Source: Amycolatopsis suaedae
GTDB lineage: Bacteria > Actinomycetota > Actinomycetes > Mycobacteriales > Pseudonocardiaceae
Reading direction: 5' to 3'
Length of the DNA stretch: 64,000 bases
NCBI RefSeq assembly: GCF_004214935.1
Contig: NZ_SFCC01000016.1
Coordinates: 1 to 64,000, forward strand
The position numbers and the translations under genes were made by a program. Shown here in pieces: positions 40,666 through 49,003 of this stretch; positions within the stretch are counted from its first letter, which is position 1, and each line of letters begins with the position of its first letter. The notes below the pieces were generated by a model. That model was not told the DNA's origin and ran no database searches. It was given only the letters and a program-made list of their open reading frames with translations.

Positions 40666-42175
40666 CCGTCGCTCGCTGCGGACCCGGCTGGTCGCGGGCC
40701 AGCTCGGCCTGGTCGCGCTGGTGTGCGCGGTGGTCGCCGTGGCGACACTGCTGGCCCTGCGGGCGTTCCTCGTCGGCCAGCTGGACACCCAGCTCGCCGA
40801 GGCCAGCCATCGCGGCATCGTGTTCGTCCAGCACCCGGGGGACGGTCCGCTGCCACCGCCGCCGATCAACGCGCCGGGCCAGCGCGACGGCACCGTCACC
40901 GGATTGCTCGGCAGCGACGGTTCGGTGTACGACGCGACCAGGCTCACCCGGGGGACCGGGCGTGCCCACGTGCTGGACGGCGCCCAGATCGCGGCGCTGC
41001 GGGACGTGCCGGCCACCGGCGTCCCGGTGACGGTCGACCTGCCGGGGCTCGGGTCCTACCGGATGCTCGCGTCGACCACCGTGCGCGGCAACGTCCTGGT
41101 CACCGGCCTGCCGATGAGCGACACGCAGGACATCCTGCTCACCGTCGGCCTGATCATGGGCGGGGTGATGGTGAGCGCCATGGCGATCGCCGCGGTGGCC
41201 GGGACGGCGCTGGTGCGGCGCACGCTGCGGCCGTTGCACGAGGTCGCCGACACCGCGCGCCGGGTCACCGAACTGCCGCTGCACCGGGGCGAGGTGGTGC
41301 TGCCCGCCCGGGTCGGCACCGCCGAACCCGACCCGCGCACCGAGGTCGGGCAGGTTGCGGCCGCGCTGGACCGCCTGCTCGGACACGTCGGCACGGCGCT
41401 GGCCGCGCGGCACGCCAGCGAGACGAGGGTGCGCCAGTTCGTCGCCGACGCCAGCCACGAACTGCGTACCCCGCTCGCCGCGATCCAGGGCTACGCGGAG
41501 CTGGCCGGCCGTGCCGAGCGGGTACCTCCCGACGTCGCCCACGCCATCGGCCGGATCACCTCGGAGTCGCGCCGGATGGGCACGCTGGTCGCCGATCTGC
41601 TGTTGCTGGCCAGGCTGGACGCCGGGCGCCCGGTGGAGCGGGCGCCGGTCGACGTGACCCGGCTGGTGGCCGACGCGGTGGGTGACGCCCGGGTGGCCGG
41701 GCCGGAGCACCGGTGGCGGCTGGAACTGCCCGCCGAGCCGGTGCGGGTCCTCGGTGACCAGGCGCAGCTGCACCAGGTCGTCGCCAACCTGCTCGCCAAC
41801 GCCCGCACCCACACCCCGGCCGGGACGGCGGTCACCACCAGGGTGTCCGCAGTGGACGGTGGAATCGTGCTGGCGGTCAACGACGACGGTCCCGGCATTC
41901 CCGCGCACCTGCTGCCCGAGGTGTTCGAACGGTTCGCCAGGGGCGACGGGTCACGCTCGCGGGCCGCCGGCAGCACCGGGCTCGGCCTGGCCATCGTGGC
42001 CGCCGTGGTGCAGGCACACGGCGGCGTCGTCACCGCGGCCAGCGTGCCCGGCCGCACCACGTTCACCGTCGCGCTGCCGCATTCACAGCCCGCGCACAGC
42101 GGCGGCACAACGCCACCCCAGGGCGTGCCGCGACCGTCGGGGCATGACAGCCACCGCACAGCATCCCGGCCGTAG
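40646..42175 (+). CDS. Sensor histidine kinase (OmpR-partner type)
   Basis: 509 residues: two transmembrane helices (about 18-40 and 168-188) flanking a ~125-residue extracytoplasmic sensor region, a HAMP domain (about 189-250), HisKA with H271 in DASHELRTPLAAIQGY, and a HATPase domain (VVANLLANARTHTPAG; VNDDGPGIP; GSTGLGLAIVAAV). The partner regulator gene overlaps its start. The signal is likely in the envelope but not identifiable. Confidence 0.93.
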   Translation: MSSNRPDRRSLRTRLVAGQLGLVALVCAVVAVATLLALRAFLVGQLDTQLAEASHRGIVFVQHPGDGPLPPPPINAPGQRDGTVTGLLGSDGSVYDATRLTRGTGRAHVLDGAQIAALRDVPATGVPVTVDLPGLGSYRMLASTTVRGNVLVTGLPMSDTQDILLTVGLIMGGVMVSAMAIAAVAGTALVRRTLRPLHEVADTARRVTELPLHRGEVVLPARVGTAEPDPRTEVGQVAAALDRLLGHVGTALAARHASETRVRQFVADASHELRTPLAAIQGYAELAGRAERVPPDVAHAIGRITSESRRMGTLVADLLLLARLDAGRPVERAPVDVTRLVADAVGDARVAGPEHRWRLELPAEPVRVLGDQAQLHQVVANLLANARTHTPAGTAVTTRVSAVDGGIVLAVNDDGPGIPAHLLPEVFERFARGDGSRSRAAGSTGLGLAIVAAVVQAHGGVVTAASVPGRTTFTVALPHSQPAHSGGTTPPQGVPRPSGHDSHRTASRP

Positions 42176-43358
42176 CCCGGTAGACATCTCCGGCCCGCGC
42201 CCCGTGCTCGACGTCGTCGTGCCGGTGCACAACGAGGAGGACGACCTGGTGCCCTGCGTGCGCAGGCTGCACTCCTACCTGGCCGAGCAGCTGCCGTACC
42301 GCTTCCGGATCACCATCGCCGACAACGCCAGCACCGACCGGACGCAGCTGCTCGCCGGGATGCTGTCCGTCGAGCTGCCCGAGGTGAGCGTGCTCCGCCT
42401 GGAGGACAAGGGACGCGGGCACGCGCTGCACGCCGCGTGGACGGCGTCGGACGCCGCCGTCCTGGCCTACCTCGACGTGGACCTGTCCACCGACCTCGCC
42501 GCGCTGCCGCCGCTGATCGCGCCGCTGCTGTCCGGGCACTCCGACATCGCCATCGGCAGCAGGCTGGCCCGCGGTGCCCGGGTGGTGCGCGGCGCCAGGC
42601 GGGAGCTGGTGTCACGCTGCTACAACCTGCTGCTGCGCGGCACCCTCGCGGTGCGGTTCACCGACGCGCAGTGCGGGTTCAAGGCCATCCGCGCCGACGT
42701 CGCCCGGGAGCTGCTGCCGCACGTCGCCGACACCGGCTGGTTCTTCGACACCGAACTGCTCGTGCTGGCACAGCGGGCGGGTGCCCGGATCCACGAGGTG
42801 CCGGTCGACTGGGTGGACGACCCGGACAGCCGGGTCGACCTGGTCGCCACCGCGATGGCCGACCTGCGGGGGATCGCCCGGCTGGCGCGTGGCCTGACCA
42901 CCGGCGCCATTCCGGTGGCCAGGCTGCGTGACCAGCTGGGCCGGGAACCGGTGCCGGTTCCCGGGGTGCCACCGGGGCTGGTGCGGCAGCTGGCGCGCTT
43001 CGCCGCCGTCGGCGTGCTGAGCACGCTGGCCTACCTGCTGTTGTTCGTCGTGCTGCGGGCCGGGCTCGGTGCCCAGGCGGCGAACCTGGTGGCGCTGCTG
43101 CTCACCGCGGTCGGCAACACCGCGGCCAACCGCGCGTTCACCTTCGGTGTGCGGGGCATGGCGGGTGCGGGCAGGCACCAGGTCCAGGGACTGCTGGTGT
43201 TCGTGCTCGGGCTGGGCCTGACCAGCGGGTCGCTGGCCGTGCTGCACGCGGTCACCACGCCGGCGCGGACCGCCGAGCTGGTGGTGCTGGTGGCCGCCAA
43301 CCTGGTCGCCACCGTGGTGCGGTTCCTGCTGCTGCGGGGCTGGGTGTTCCGCCGATGA
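42144..43358 (+). CDS. Polyprenyl-type GT2 glycosyltransferase fused to a GtrA membrane domain
   Basis: 404 residues. GT2 catalytic domain (about 20-255): LDVVVPVHNEEDDL, DNASTDRT, AYLDVDLSTDL (metal motif), FTDAQCGFKAI. The C-terminal ~120 residues form four hydrophobic helices with RFAAVGVLSTLAYLLLFVVL and NRAFTFGV, a GtrA/DPMS-type domain. It probably transfers a sugar to undecaprenyl phosphate and helps flip it. ATG 42144 overlaps the kinase gene by 32 bases; the next glycosyltransferase overlaps its end by 4. Confidence 0.9.
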   Translation: MTATAQHPGRSPVDISGPRPVLDVVVPVHNEEDDLVPCVRRLHSYLAEQLPYRFRITIADNASTDRTQLLAGMLSVELPEVSVLRLEDKGRGHALHAAWTASDAAVLAYLDVDLSTDLAALPPLIAPLLSGHSDIAIGSRLARGARVVRGARRELVSRCYNLLLRGTLAVRFTDAQCGFKAIRADVARELLPHVADTGWFFDTELLVLAQRAGARIHEVPVDWVDDPDSRVDLVATAMADLRGIARLARGLTTGAIPVARLRDQLGREPVPVPGVPPGLVRQLARFAAVGVLSTLAYLLLFVVLRAGLGAQAANLVALLLTAVGNTAANRAFTFGVRGMAGAGRHQVQGLLVFVLGLGLTSGSLAVLHAVTTPARTAELVVLVAANLVATVVRFLLLRGWVFRR

Positions 43359-45109
43359 GGTACCGCGTTCTGTTGTGGACACTGCTGGCCGGGACCGCCG
43401 TGCTGTACCTGTGGGACCTGGGCGATTCGGGCTGGGCCAACGATTTCTACGCCGCCGCCGCGCAGGCAGGCAGCCAGGACTGGACGGCGTGGTTCTTCGG
43501 TTCGCTGGACCCGGGCAACACGGTCTCCGTCGACAAGCCGCCCGCGGCGTTGTGGGTGATGGGCCTGTCCGGGCGGCTGTTCGGCTTCTCCAGCTGGAGC
43601 ATGCTGGTGCCGCAGGCGCTGATGGGGGTGGCGTCGGTGGCGCTGACCTGCGCCGCGGTCCGCCGCTGGTCGGGTCCGGCCGCGGGGCTGATCGCCGGGG
43701 CGGTGCTGGCGCTGACCCCGGTGGCCGCGGTGGTGTTCCGCTACAACAACCCCGACGCGCTGCTGGTGCTGTTGCTGGTGGCGGCCGCGTACTGCGTGGT
43801 GCGCGCACTCGAGCGGGGGCACCTCGGGTGGCTGCTGCTGGCGGGCACCGCGATCGGTTTCGGGTTCCTGACCAAGATGATGCAGGCGTTCCTGGTGCTG
43901 CCGGCGTTCGCGCTGGTGTACCTGGTGGCCGCGCCGCACGGGATCTGGCGCAGGCTGGCGCACCTGGCCGCGGCCGGGGCGGCGGTGGTGGTGTCGGCTG
44001 GCTGGTTCGTCGTGGTCGCCGATCTGTGGCCGGCCGGGAACCGGCCCTACATCGGCGGGTCGGCCGACAACACCGTGCTCGACCTGGCGCTGGGCTACAA
44101 CGGTCTCGGCCGGATCTTCGGCCGCGGTGGTGGTGGCGGTGGCGGTGCCCCGGGCAACCTGGCGTTCGGCGGGGAAACCGGGCTGGGCCGGATGTTCGGT
44201 GACGCGTTCGGCGGCGAGATCTCCTGGCTGCTGCCTGCCGCGTTGATCGTGCTGGCCGGCGGGCTGTGGTTCACCCGGCGGGCGCCGCGGACCGACCGCA
44301 CCCGGGCGGCGTTGCTGTTGTGGGGCGGCTGGCTGGTGGTGACCGGGCTGGTGTTCAGCCTGATGCGGGGCATCACGCACCCGTACTACGCGGTGGCGCT
44401 GGCGCCCGCGATCGGTGCGCTGACCGGCATCGGGGCCACCGAACTGTGGCGCGGCCGCGACCACCGCCCGGCGCGGCTGGTGCTGGCGCTGGCGATCGGG
44501 GCGACGGCGATGTGGGGTTACGTGCTGCTGGACCGGTACCCGGGCTGGCAGCCGTGGGTCCGCTGGACGGTGCTGGTGGCCGGGCTGGCTGTGGGCACCG
44601 CCGTCGCCGTGGGGGCCCACCAGTTCCGCCGGGCAGGGATCGTGGTGGCGGCGGCCGCGTTGCTCGCCGGGTCCGGTGCCACCGGCGGGTTCGCCGCGGC
44701 CACGGCCGCGACCTCGCACGACGGGACGATCCCGATGTCGGGGCCGCGGTTGCCGGAGCGGCAGGGCGCCGGTCCCCGGCAGGCCGGACCGGAGCTGATC
44801 GACGCGTTGCGGGCGACCACCGAGGACTGGGCCGCGGCCACCGACGGCGCGCAGAGCGCGGGCGGGCTGCAGCTGTCCAGCGGGCGTCCGGTGATGCCGA
44901 TCGGCGGGTTCAGCGGCCGGGACCCGGCACCCACGCTGGAACAGTTCCAGCAGTACGTGGCGCAGGGGCGGATCCACTACTTCGTGCCGGGCGGCGGCCC
45001 GGGCGGCAGGGGCGGTCCCGGTGGCGGCAGCCGGATCACCGACTGGGTGACGGCGAACTTCCCCGCCGAGACCATCGGCGGCCGGACCGTCTACGTCCTG
45101 GTGCGTTAG
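43355..45109 (+). CDS. GT39/ArnT-type membrane glycosyltransferase
   Basis: 584 residues with about ten to eleven membrane helices. The N-terminal WANDFYAAAAQAGSQDWTAWFFGSLD, then the DKPPAALWVMGLSG motif typical of YkcA/B and ArnT-type enzymes, and a Gly-rich loop (GRGGGGGGGAPG) ahead of a large C-terminal extracytoplasmic part. GT-C enzymes take sugar from a polyprenyl donor, here probably made by the preceding GT2-GtrA protein, and place it on an envelope acceptor. ATGA overlap with the upstream gene. Acceptor unknown. Confidence 0.88.
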   Translation: MRYRVLLWTLLAGTAVLYLWDLGDSGWANDFYAAAAQAGSQDWTAWFFGSLDPGNTVSVDKPPAALWVMGLSGRLFGFSSWSMLVPQALMGVASVALTCAAVRRWSGPAAGLIAGAVLALTPVAAVVFRYNNPDALLVLLLVAAAYCVVRALERGHLGWLLLAGTAIGFGFLTKMMQAFLVLPAFALVYLVAAPHGIWRRLAHLAAAGAAVVVSAGWFVVVADLWPAGNRPYIGGSADNTVLDLALGYNGLGRIFGRGGGGGGGAPGNLAFGGETGLGRMFGDAFGGEISWLLPAALIVLAGGLWFTRRAPRTDRTRAALLLWGGWLVVTGLVFSLMRGITHPYYAVALAPAIGALTGIGATELWRGRDHRPARLVLALAIGATAMWGYVLLDRYPGWQPWVRWTVLVAGLAVGTAVAVGAHQFRRAGIVVAAAALLAGSGATGGFAAATAATSHDGTIPMSGPRLPERQGAGPRQAGPELIDALRATTEDWAAATDGAQSAGGLQLSSGRPVMPIGGFSGRDPAPTLEQFQQYVAQGRIHYFVPGGGPGGRGGPGGGSRITDWVTANFPAETIGGRTVYVLVR

Positions 45110-45117
45110 CCGGTGTG

Positions 45118-45696
45118 TCAGAGCATCGGTGCGAGCAGTTCGGTCACCTCGTGCATCCGATAGTGCCGGGCGAGCCGGTCGACGATCTCACCGGTGGTGA
45201 GCCGTCGCCCGGTTTGGCCCGACCGCCGGACGATGGCGCCGACGGCGGCGATCGCGTGCGCGGGGTAGGCGGCGACCAGGTCGGTAGCGAATTCCGAGGG
45301 GAGCGTGACCGCCAGACACGCCGGCAGTCGTTCCGCGGGGAAATCCTTGATGTTGTGGGTGACGATGACGCCTGCCCCGCCCGTCACCGCAGCGGCGAGC
45401 ACGTGTTCGTCGTCCGGGTCGGGCAGGCCGTACGTTCCCTCCAGCTGTTCCCAGCCGTGGACCTCGGCGTCGCCGAACGCCCGGCGCATCGTGTGGACGA
45501 GCCGGCCCGCCCGCCGCCGCGCCATCGCGGGATCGGCGCCCCGGCGGACGAGCTTGCGAGCCTCCTCGTACTCCAGCTCGTCGAGGATCGCGGAGCTCCA
45601 CATCGGACGGTAGGCGCCCTCGACAGCGAGGGAGAGCAGGAAGTCCCGTTGCAGGCTGGGCCACAGGACGCACGTGTCCAGTAGCGCCGTGTCCAT
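45118..45696 (-). CDS. PIN-domain toxin (VapC-like)
   Basis: 192 residues with a PIN nuclease pattern: ALLDTCVLW (first Asp), LEYEEARKLV with a Glu, LPDPDDEHVLAAA (DxDDxH acidic cluster) and VTHNIKDFPAE. The extra ~50 C-terminal residues are helical. PIN toxins cleave tRNA or rRNA. It follows the antitoxin-like gene by 14 bp on the same strand, so the two form a toxin-antitoxin module. Confidence 0.85.
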   Translation of the reverse strand: MDTALLDTCVLWPSLQRDFLLSLAVEGAYRPMWSSAILDELEYEEARKLVRRGADPAMARRRAGRLVHTMRRAFGDAEVHGWEQLEGTYGLPDPDDEHVLAAAVTGGAGVIVTHNIKDFPAERLPACLAVTLPSEFATDLVAAYPAHAIAAVGAIVRRSGQTGRRLTTGEIVDRLARHYRMHEVTELLAPML

Positions 45697-45710
45697 GGCG
45701 GACAGTCGCG

Positions 45711-46235
45711 TCAGTGCGCTTCCCTCCGTCTGCGGGCCGATACCGCGCGACGTGCCTCCCGCAGCCGGTCCAGCGTCTCGTCGAGATCCTCGTCCTCGTC
45801 GAGAGCCGTCGCCTCCAACGCGGCGTACTGCTCCGCCCTGCGGCGCCGGCGATAGTCGAGCAGGTCCTGAAGCAGGATGCGCCGGTGGGTGCCCACCCGC
45901 TCGTACGGAATCTCCTGATCGTCCAGCAGCCGGACCACGGTCGGCCTGCTGACCCCCAGCAGTTCGGCTGCCTGCTGCGTGCTCAGCGACCTGGTGTGCG
46001 GCGAGACGGAGACGGCGAGTCCTTCACGCATGGCTTCGACGACCTGCCGGAGCGCGTGATAGACCTCGCCGGGCAGCTCCACCCTGTCCTCGGCTGTCGT
46101 GCCGCTGAGGAACCAGATGTCCGGCCTGTCCTCGCTCGCGTTCTCGTGTGCCTTCAGGAAGTCGTGAAGCTTCGCCACCTGTGTGCCCTCGTCGTGGTCC
46201 GGCAGGTAGGTCTCCTGCCGCAGCGTGCCGTCCAA
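45711..46235 (-). CDS. Antitoxin with helix-turn-helix (excisionase-like)
   Basis: 174 residues with SLSTQQAAELLGVSRPTVVRLLDDQEIPYERVGTHRR (in two parts) as an excisionase-type DNA-binding domain at about 85-125; the C-terminal ~55 residues are acidic/basic helices likely to neutralise the PIN toxin. I place the start at TTG 46235, because GGAGGTGATCC, an almost full complement of the 16S 3' end, lies right before it; the frame continues to TTG 46256. The protein probably represses the pair at the repeat 46250-46281. Confidence 0.8.
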   Translation of the reverse strand: MDGTLRQETYLPDHDEGTQVAKLHDFLKAHENASEDRPDIWFLSGTTAEDRVELPGEVYHALRQVVEAMREGLAVSVSPHTRSLSTQQAAELLGVSRPTVVRLLDDQEIPYERVGTHRRILLQDLLDYRRRRRAEQYAALEATALDEDEDLDETLDRLREARRAVSARRRREAH

Positions 46236-46249
46236 CCGGATCACCTCCT

Positions 46250-46281
46250 CGAACAAAAGGTAGCAGGTTTCGTTTTGTTCG
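46250..46281. promoter_or_regulatory. Operator of the toxin-antitoxin pair
   Basis: CGAACAAAA (46250-46258) and TTTTGTTCG (46273-46281) are perfect 9-bp arms with a 14-nt spacer. They end 15 nt upstream of the antitoxin start and are AT-rich, so they probably overlap the promoter. A natural site for antitoxin-mediated autorepression. Confidence 0.6.
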
Positions 46282-46287
46282 TCCAGC

Positions 46288-47304
46288 TCACCGGGCGCGC
46301 AGGGGTGCGCCTGCCTCGTGCAGGGAGCGCAGGGCCTGCGCCCACGAGTCGATCAGGCCGCTTTCGTGGTAGGGCACGCCGATCTCGGCGCAGTAGTCCC
46401 GCACGACGGTCCGGGCGCGGCGCAGGTGCGGGGACGGCATGCTGGGGAACAGGTGGTGCTCGATCTGGTGATTCAGCCCGCCCATGGCGGTGTCGAGCAG
46501 GACGCTGCCGCGGACGTTGCGCGAGGTCAGCACCTGCCTGCGCAGGAAGTCGGGGCGCTCGTCACCGGACAGCAGCGGCATTCCCTTGTGGTTGGGCGCG
46601 AACACCGACCCGAGGTACAGCCCCCACAGTCCCTTGTGGACGGCGATGAACACCAGCGCCTTCACCGGGGACAGCACGGTGAACACCGCGGACAGGTACA
46701 GCGTGAAGTGGGCCAGCAGCAGTGCCGCCTCCAGGCCGCGAGCACGCAGGCCCGGCTTGGCCACGGCGCGGATACCCGACCAGTGCAGGTTCATGCCTTC
46801 AAGGGTGATCAGCGGGAAGAACAGGTACGCCTGGTAACGCCCGATGAAGCGGGGTAGCCCCTTGCTCTCCCGCGCCTGCGTCTTCGACCACACCAGGATG
46901 TCCGGGTCGACGTCCGGGTCGAGTTCGGTGTGGTTGGGATTGGCGTGGTGGCGGGTGTGCTTGTCCATCCACCAGCCGTAACACAGCCCGATGCCGAGGT
47001 TGCCCGCGATCCGGCCGGCGATCTCGCTGGGCCGTCTGGTGCGGAACACCTGGCGGTGCGCGATGTCGTGCGACAGCAGCGCGATCTGTCCGAACAGGAC
47101 GGCCAGCAACACGGCGAGGCCGAGCGAGGCCCACGAGTCGCCGATCAGGAAGAAGGCCACCCAGGTGCCGGCGAACAGCCCGGCCACCAGGGTGGAGCGC
47201 AGCAGGTAGTAGCCGGGCCTGCGGTCCATCAGTCCGGCGTCGGCGACTCGTCGCGACAGCCGGGCGTAGTCGCTTCCGGTCGCGGGTGCGGTGTCGATGC
47301 TCAC
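46288..47304 (-). CDS. Membrane fatty acid desaturase
   Basis: 338 residues with all three histidine boxes of acyl-lipid desaturases: HDIAH (79-83), HTRHH (116-120) and HQIEHH (near 285), plus four hydrophobic helices. The last box, preceded by LLDTAMGGLNHQIEHHLFP, is the front-end type. It is a diiron enzyme that inserts a double bond in membrane acyl chains and needs a ferredoxin or cytochrome b5-like donor; no cyt b5 domain is present. GTG 47304 opens SIDTAPATG; no strong ribosome site. A linked TetR lies 71 bp upstream on the same strand. Confidence 0.9.
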   Translation of the reverse strand: MSIDTAPATGSDYARLSRRVADAGLMDRRPGYYLLRSTLVAGLFAGTWVAFFLIGDSWASLGLAVLLAVLFGQIALLSHDIAHRQVFRTRRPSEIAGRIAGNLGIGLCYGWWMDKHTRHHANPNHTELDPDVDPDILVWSKTQARESKGLPRFIGRYQAYLFFPLITLEGMNLHWSGIRAVAKPGLRARGLEAALLLAHFTLYLSAVFTVLSPVKALVFIAVHKGLWGLYLGSVFAPNHKGMPLLSGDERPDFLRRQVLTSRNVRGSVLLDTAMGGLNHQIEHHLFPSMPSPHLRRARTVVRDYCAEIGVPYHESGLIDSWAQALRSLHEAGAPLRAR

Positions 47305-47375
47305 CGCACCGAGTCTGGTGTGGACGGCACCCAGCCGGAATGCGGCGCACCACCGGCACGTTGCGGGGGCCCGCC

Positions 47376-47972
47376 CTACCGCGGTCCGGGGGAGTCCCGC
47401 AGTGCGTTGTAGATCCCGTCGACGGCCAGCAGCACACGGTCGACCGCGAGGTCGGGGTCCGGCTGGCCGGCGTCCAGCCACGCCATGATCGACTCGACGA
47501 CCATGATGGTGGCCAGCCGCGCGCCCCACCCCGCCCACGCCTCGCTGTCGGTGTACTCGCTCATCATCGGCCGCAGCACGGCGATCATCGCCTCCCGTGC
47601 CTCGTCGATGTCGGCCCGGTAGTCGGGTTCGCGGGCGGCGTGGTGGAACAGCAGGCGGAACCCGTCCGGTTCGGCCGCCGCCCAGTGCAGCATGTACGGC
47701 ACCGTGTCCTCGGTGATCTCCCCGTCGACGGTGGTCGCCTCGTACATCCGGGTGCCCGCCCGGTCGAGCACCGCGCGGTAGAGCGCGTCCTTCGAGTCGA
47801 AGTGCCGGTACAGGATCATCCGCGTCACCCCGGCCTCGGCCGCGACGTCGTCGAGGCTGGTCGGCGCGAAACCCCCGGCGCGGGCGAACGCGCGGGTGGC
47901 CGCCGCCAGGATCTGCTCCCTGCGCTGGGCCCTCGGCATCCGCCGGGTGGGCTCCTTCGGATCGTCGGTCAC
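47376..47972 (-). CDS. TetR-family repressor of the divergent ABC exporter
   Basis: 198 residues: helix-turn-helix REQILAAATRAFARAGGFAP, TSLDDVAAEAGVTRMILYRHFDSKDALYRAVL (in two parts). GTG 47972. The ABC exporter genes lie 74 bp away on the other strand, and the gap holds a 9-bp-arm palindrome, so autorepression and exporter control are the obvious reading. The inducer is probably an exported drug-like compound. Confidence 0.9.
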   Translation of the reverse strand: MTDDPKEPTRRMPRAQRREQILAAATRAFARAGGFAPTSLDDVAAEAGVTRMILYRHFDSKDALYRAVLDRAGTRMYEATTVDGEITEDTVPYMLHWAAAEPDGFRLLFHHAAREPDYRADIDEAREAMIAVLRPMMSEYTDSEAWAGWGARLATIMVVESIMAWLDAGQPDPDLAVDRVLLAVDGIYNALRDSPGPR

Positions 47973-47993
47973 CGTTGCAGTGTACTCACAAGG

Positions 47994-48015
47994 ATGTATA
48001 TCCTCAGATATACAT
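47994..48015. promoter_or_regulatory. TetR operator between tetR and ABC genes
   Basis: ATGTATATC (47994-48002), 4-nt spacer CTCA, GATATACAT (48007-48015): a perfect inverted repeat, strikingly AT-rich in a GC-rich window. It lies 22 nt upstream of the tetR GTG and 32 nt from the exporter ATG. Confidence 0.8.
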
Positions 48016-48046
48016 TTCAAAGTAAACAACGTGGAGGAGGTGGCCG

Positions 48047-49003
48047 ATGGACGCGGCGGTGATCGCCGAGGGCCTGCGCAAGCGGTTCGGTGCCACACAG
48101 GCCCTGGACGGCTTCGACCTGCGGGTTCCCTACGGCACGGTGTGCGGGCTGCTCGGGCCCAACGGCGCGGGCAAGTCCACCGCGGTGCGGATCCTGTCCT
48201 CGCTGCTGCGGCCGGACGGCGGCAGGGCGCTGGTCGGCGGGTTCGACGTGGTCCGCGAACCGCTGCGGGTCCGCTACCGCATCGGGCTGACCGGGCAGCA
48301 GCCCGCGGTCGACGAGATGCTGTCCGGGCGGGCCAACCTGGAGATGTTCGGCAGGCTCTACCACCTGAGCAAGCGCCAGGCCCGCGTCCGGGCCGACGAG
48401 CTGCTGGAGCAGTTCGGCCTCACCGAGGCGGCGGGGAAGCCGCCGAAGCACTACTCGGGTGGCATGCGCCGCAGGCTGGACCTCGCGGTCAGCTTCATCA
48501 TGGCCCCGCCGGTGCTGTTCCTGGACGAGCCCACCACCGGCATGGACCCGAGGCACCGCATGGAGGTGTGGAACGGTGTGCGGCAGCTGGTCTCCCAGGG
48601 CACGACCGCGCTGCTGACCACGCACTACCTCGACGAAGCCGACCAGCTGGCCGACTCGGTCACGGTGATCGACCGTGGCAGGGCGATCGCCCAGGGCACC
48701 CCGGCGCAGCTCAAGGCCAGGCTCGGCGGGAACCAGCTCGACGTCGCCATCGGCCACCAGGACGACCTGCCTGCCGCCGCCCGGATCCTGGCCTCGATCG
48801 CGGGGACGGAACCCGAGGTGCGGCCGGAGGTGCTGCGCCTGGCCGTGCCGGCGGGCGACGGCGTCGACGCGCTGACCGCCACCGTCCCGGCGTTCGCCGC
48901 CGCCGGGATCACCATCGTCGACATCGGCATCCGGCGTCCCACGCTCGACGAGGTGTTCGTCGGGCTCACCGGTCAGCCCGCGGGCCAGCAGGCGGCGGCA
49001 TGA
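48047..49003 (+). CDS. DrrA-type ABC transporter ATPase
   Basis: 318 residues. Walker A GPNGAGKST (39-47), Q-loop TGQQPAVDEM, signature YSGGMRRRLDLA, Walker B VLFLDEPTTGMD, H-loop TTHYLDEADQLAD; the C-terminal ~80 residues are the DrrA-type tail (PEVRPEVLRLAVPAGDG). It drives export of a hydrophobic compound with the membrane partner. ATG 48047 has GGAGGAGGTGG just upstream. ATGA overlap with the next gene. Confidence 0.93.
   Translation: MDAAVIAEGLRKRFGATQALDGFDLRVPYGTVCGLLGPNGAGKSTAVRILSSLLRPDGGRALVGGFDVVREPLRVRYRIGLTGQQPAVDEMLSGRANLEMFGRLYHLSKRQARVRADELLEQFGLTEAAGKPPKHYSGGMRRRLDLAVSFIMAPPVLFLDEPTTGMDPRHRMEVWNGVRQLVSQGTTALLTTHYLDEADQLADSVTVIDRGRAIAQGTPAQLKARLGGNQLDVAIGHQDDLPAAARILASIAGTEPEVRPEVLRLAVPAGDGVDALTATVPAFAAAGITIVDIGIRRPTLDEVFVGLTGQPAGQQAAA

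Noticed and set aside
41682..42143. Upstream extension of the GT2-GtrA gene
   Set aside because: The frame is open across the kinase gene but encodes nothing GT2-like; the ATG at 42144 gives the standard N-terminus.
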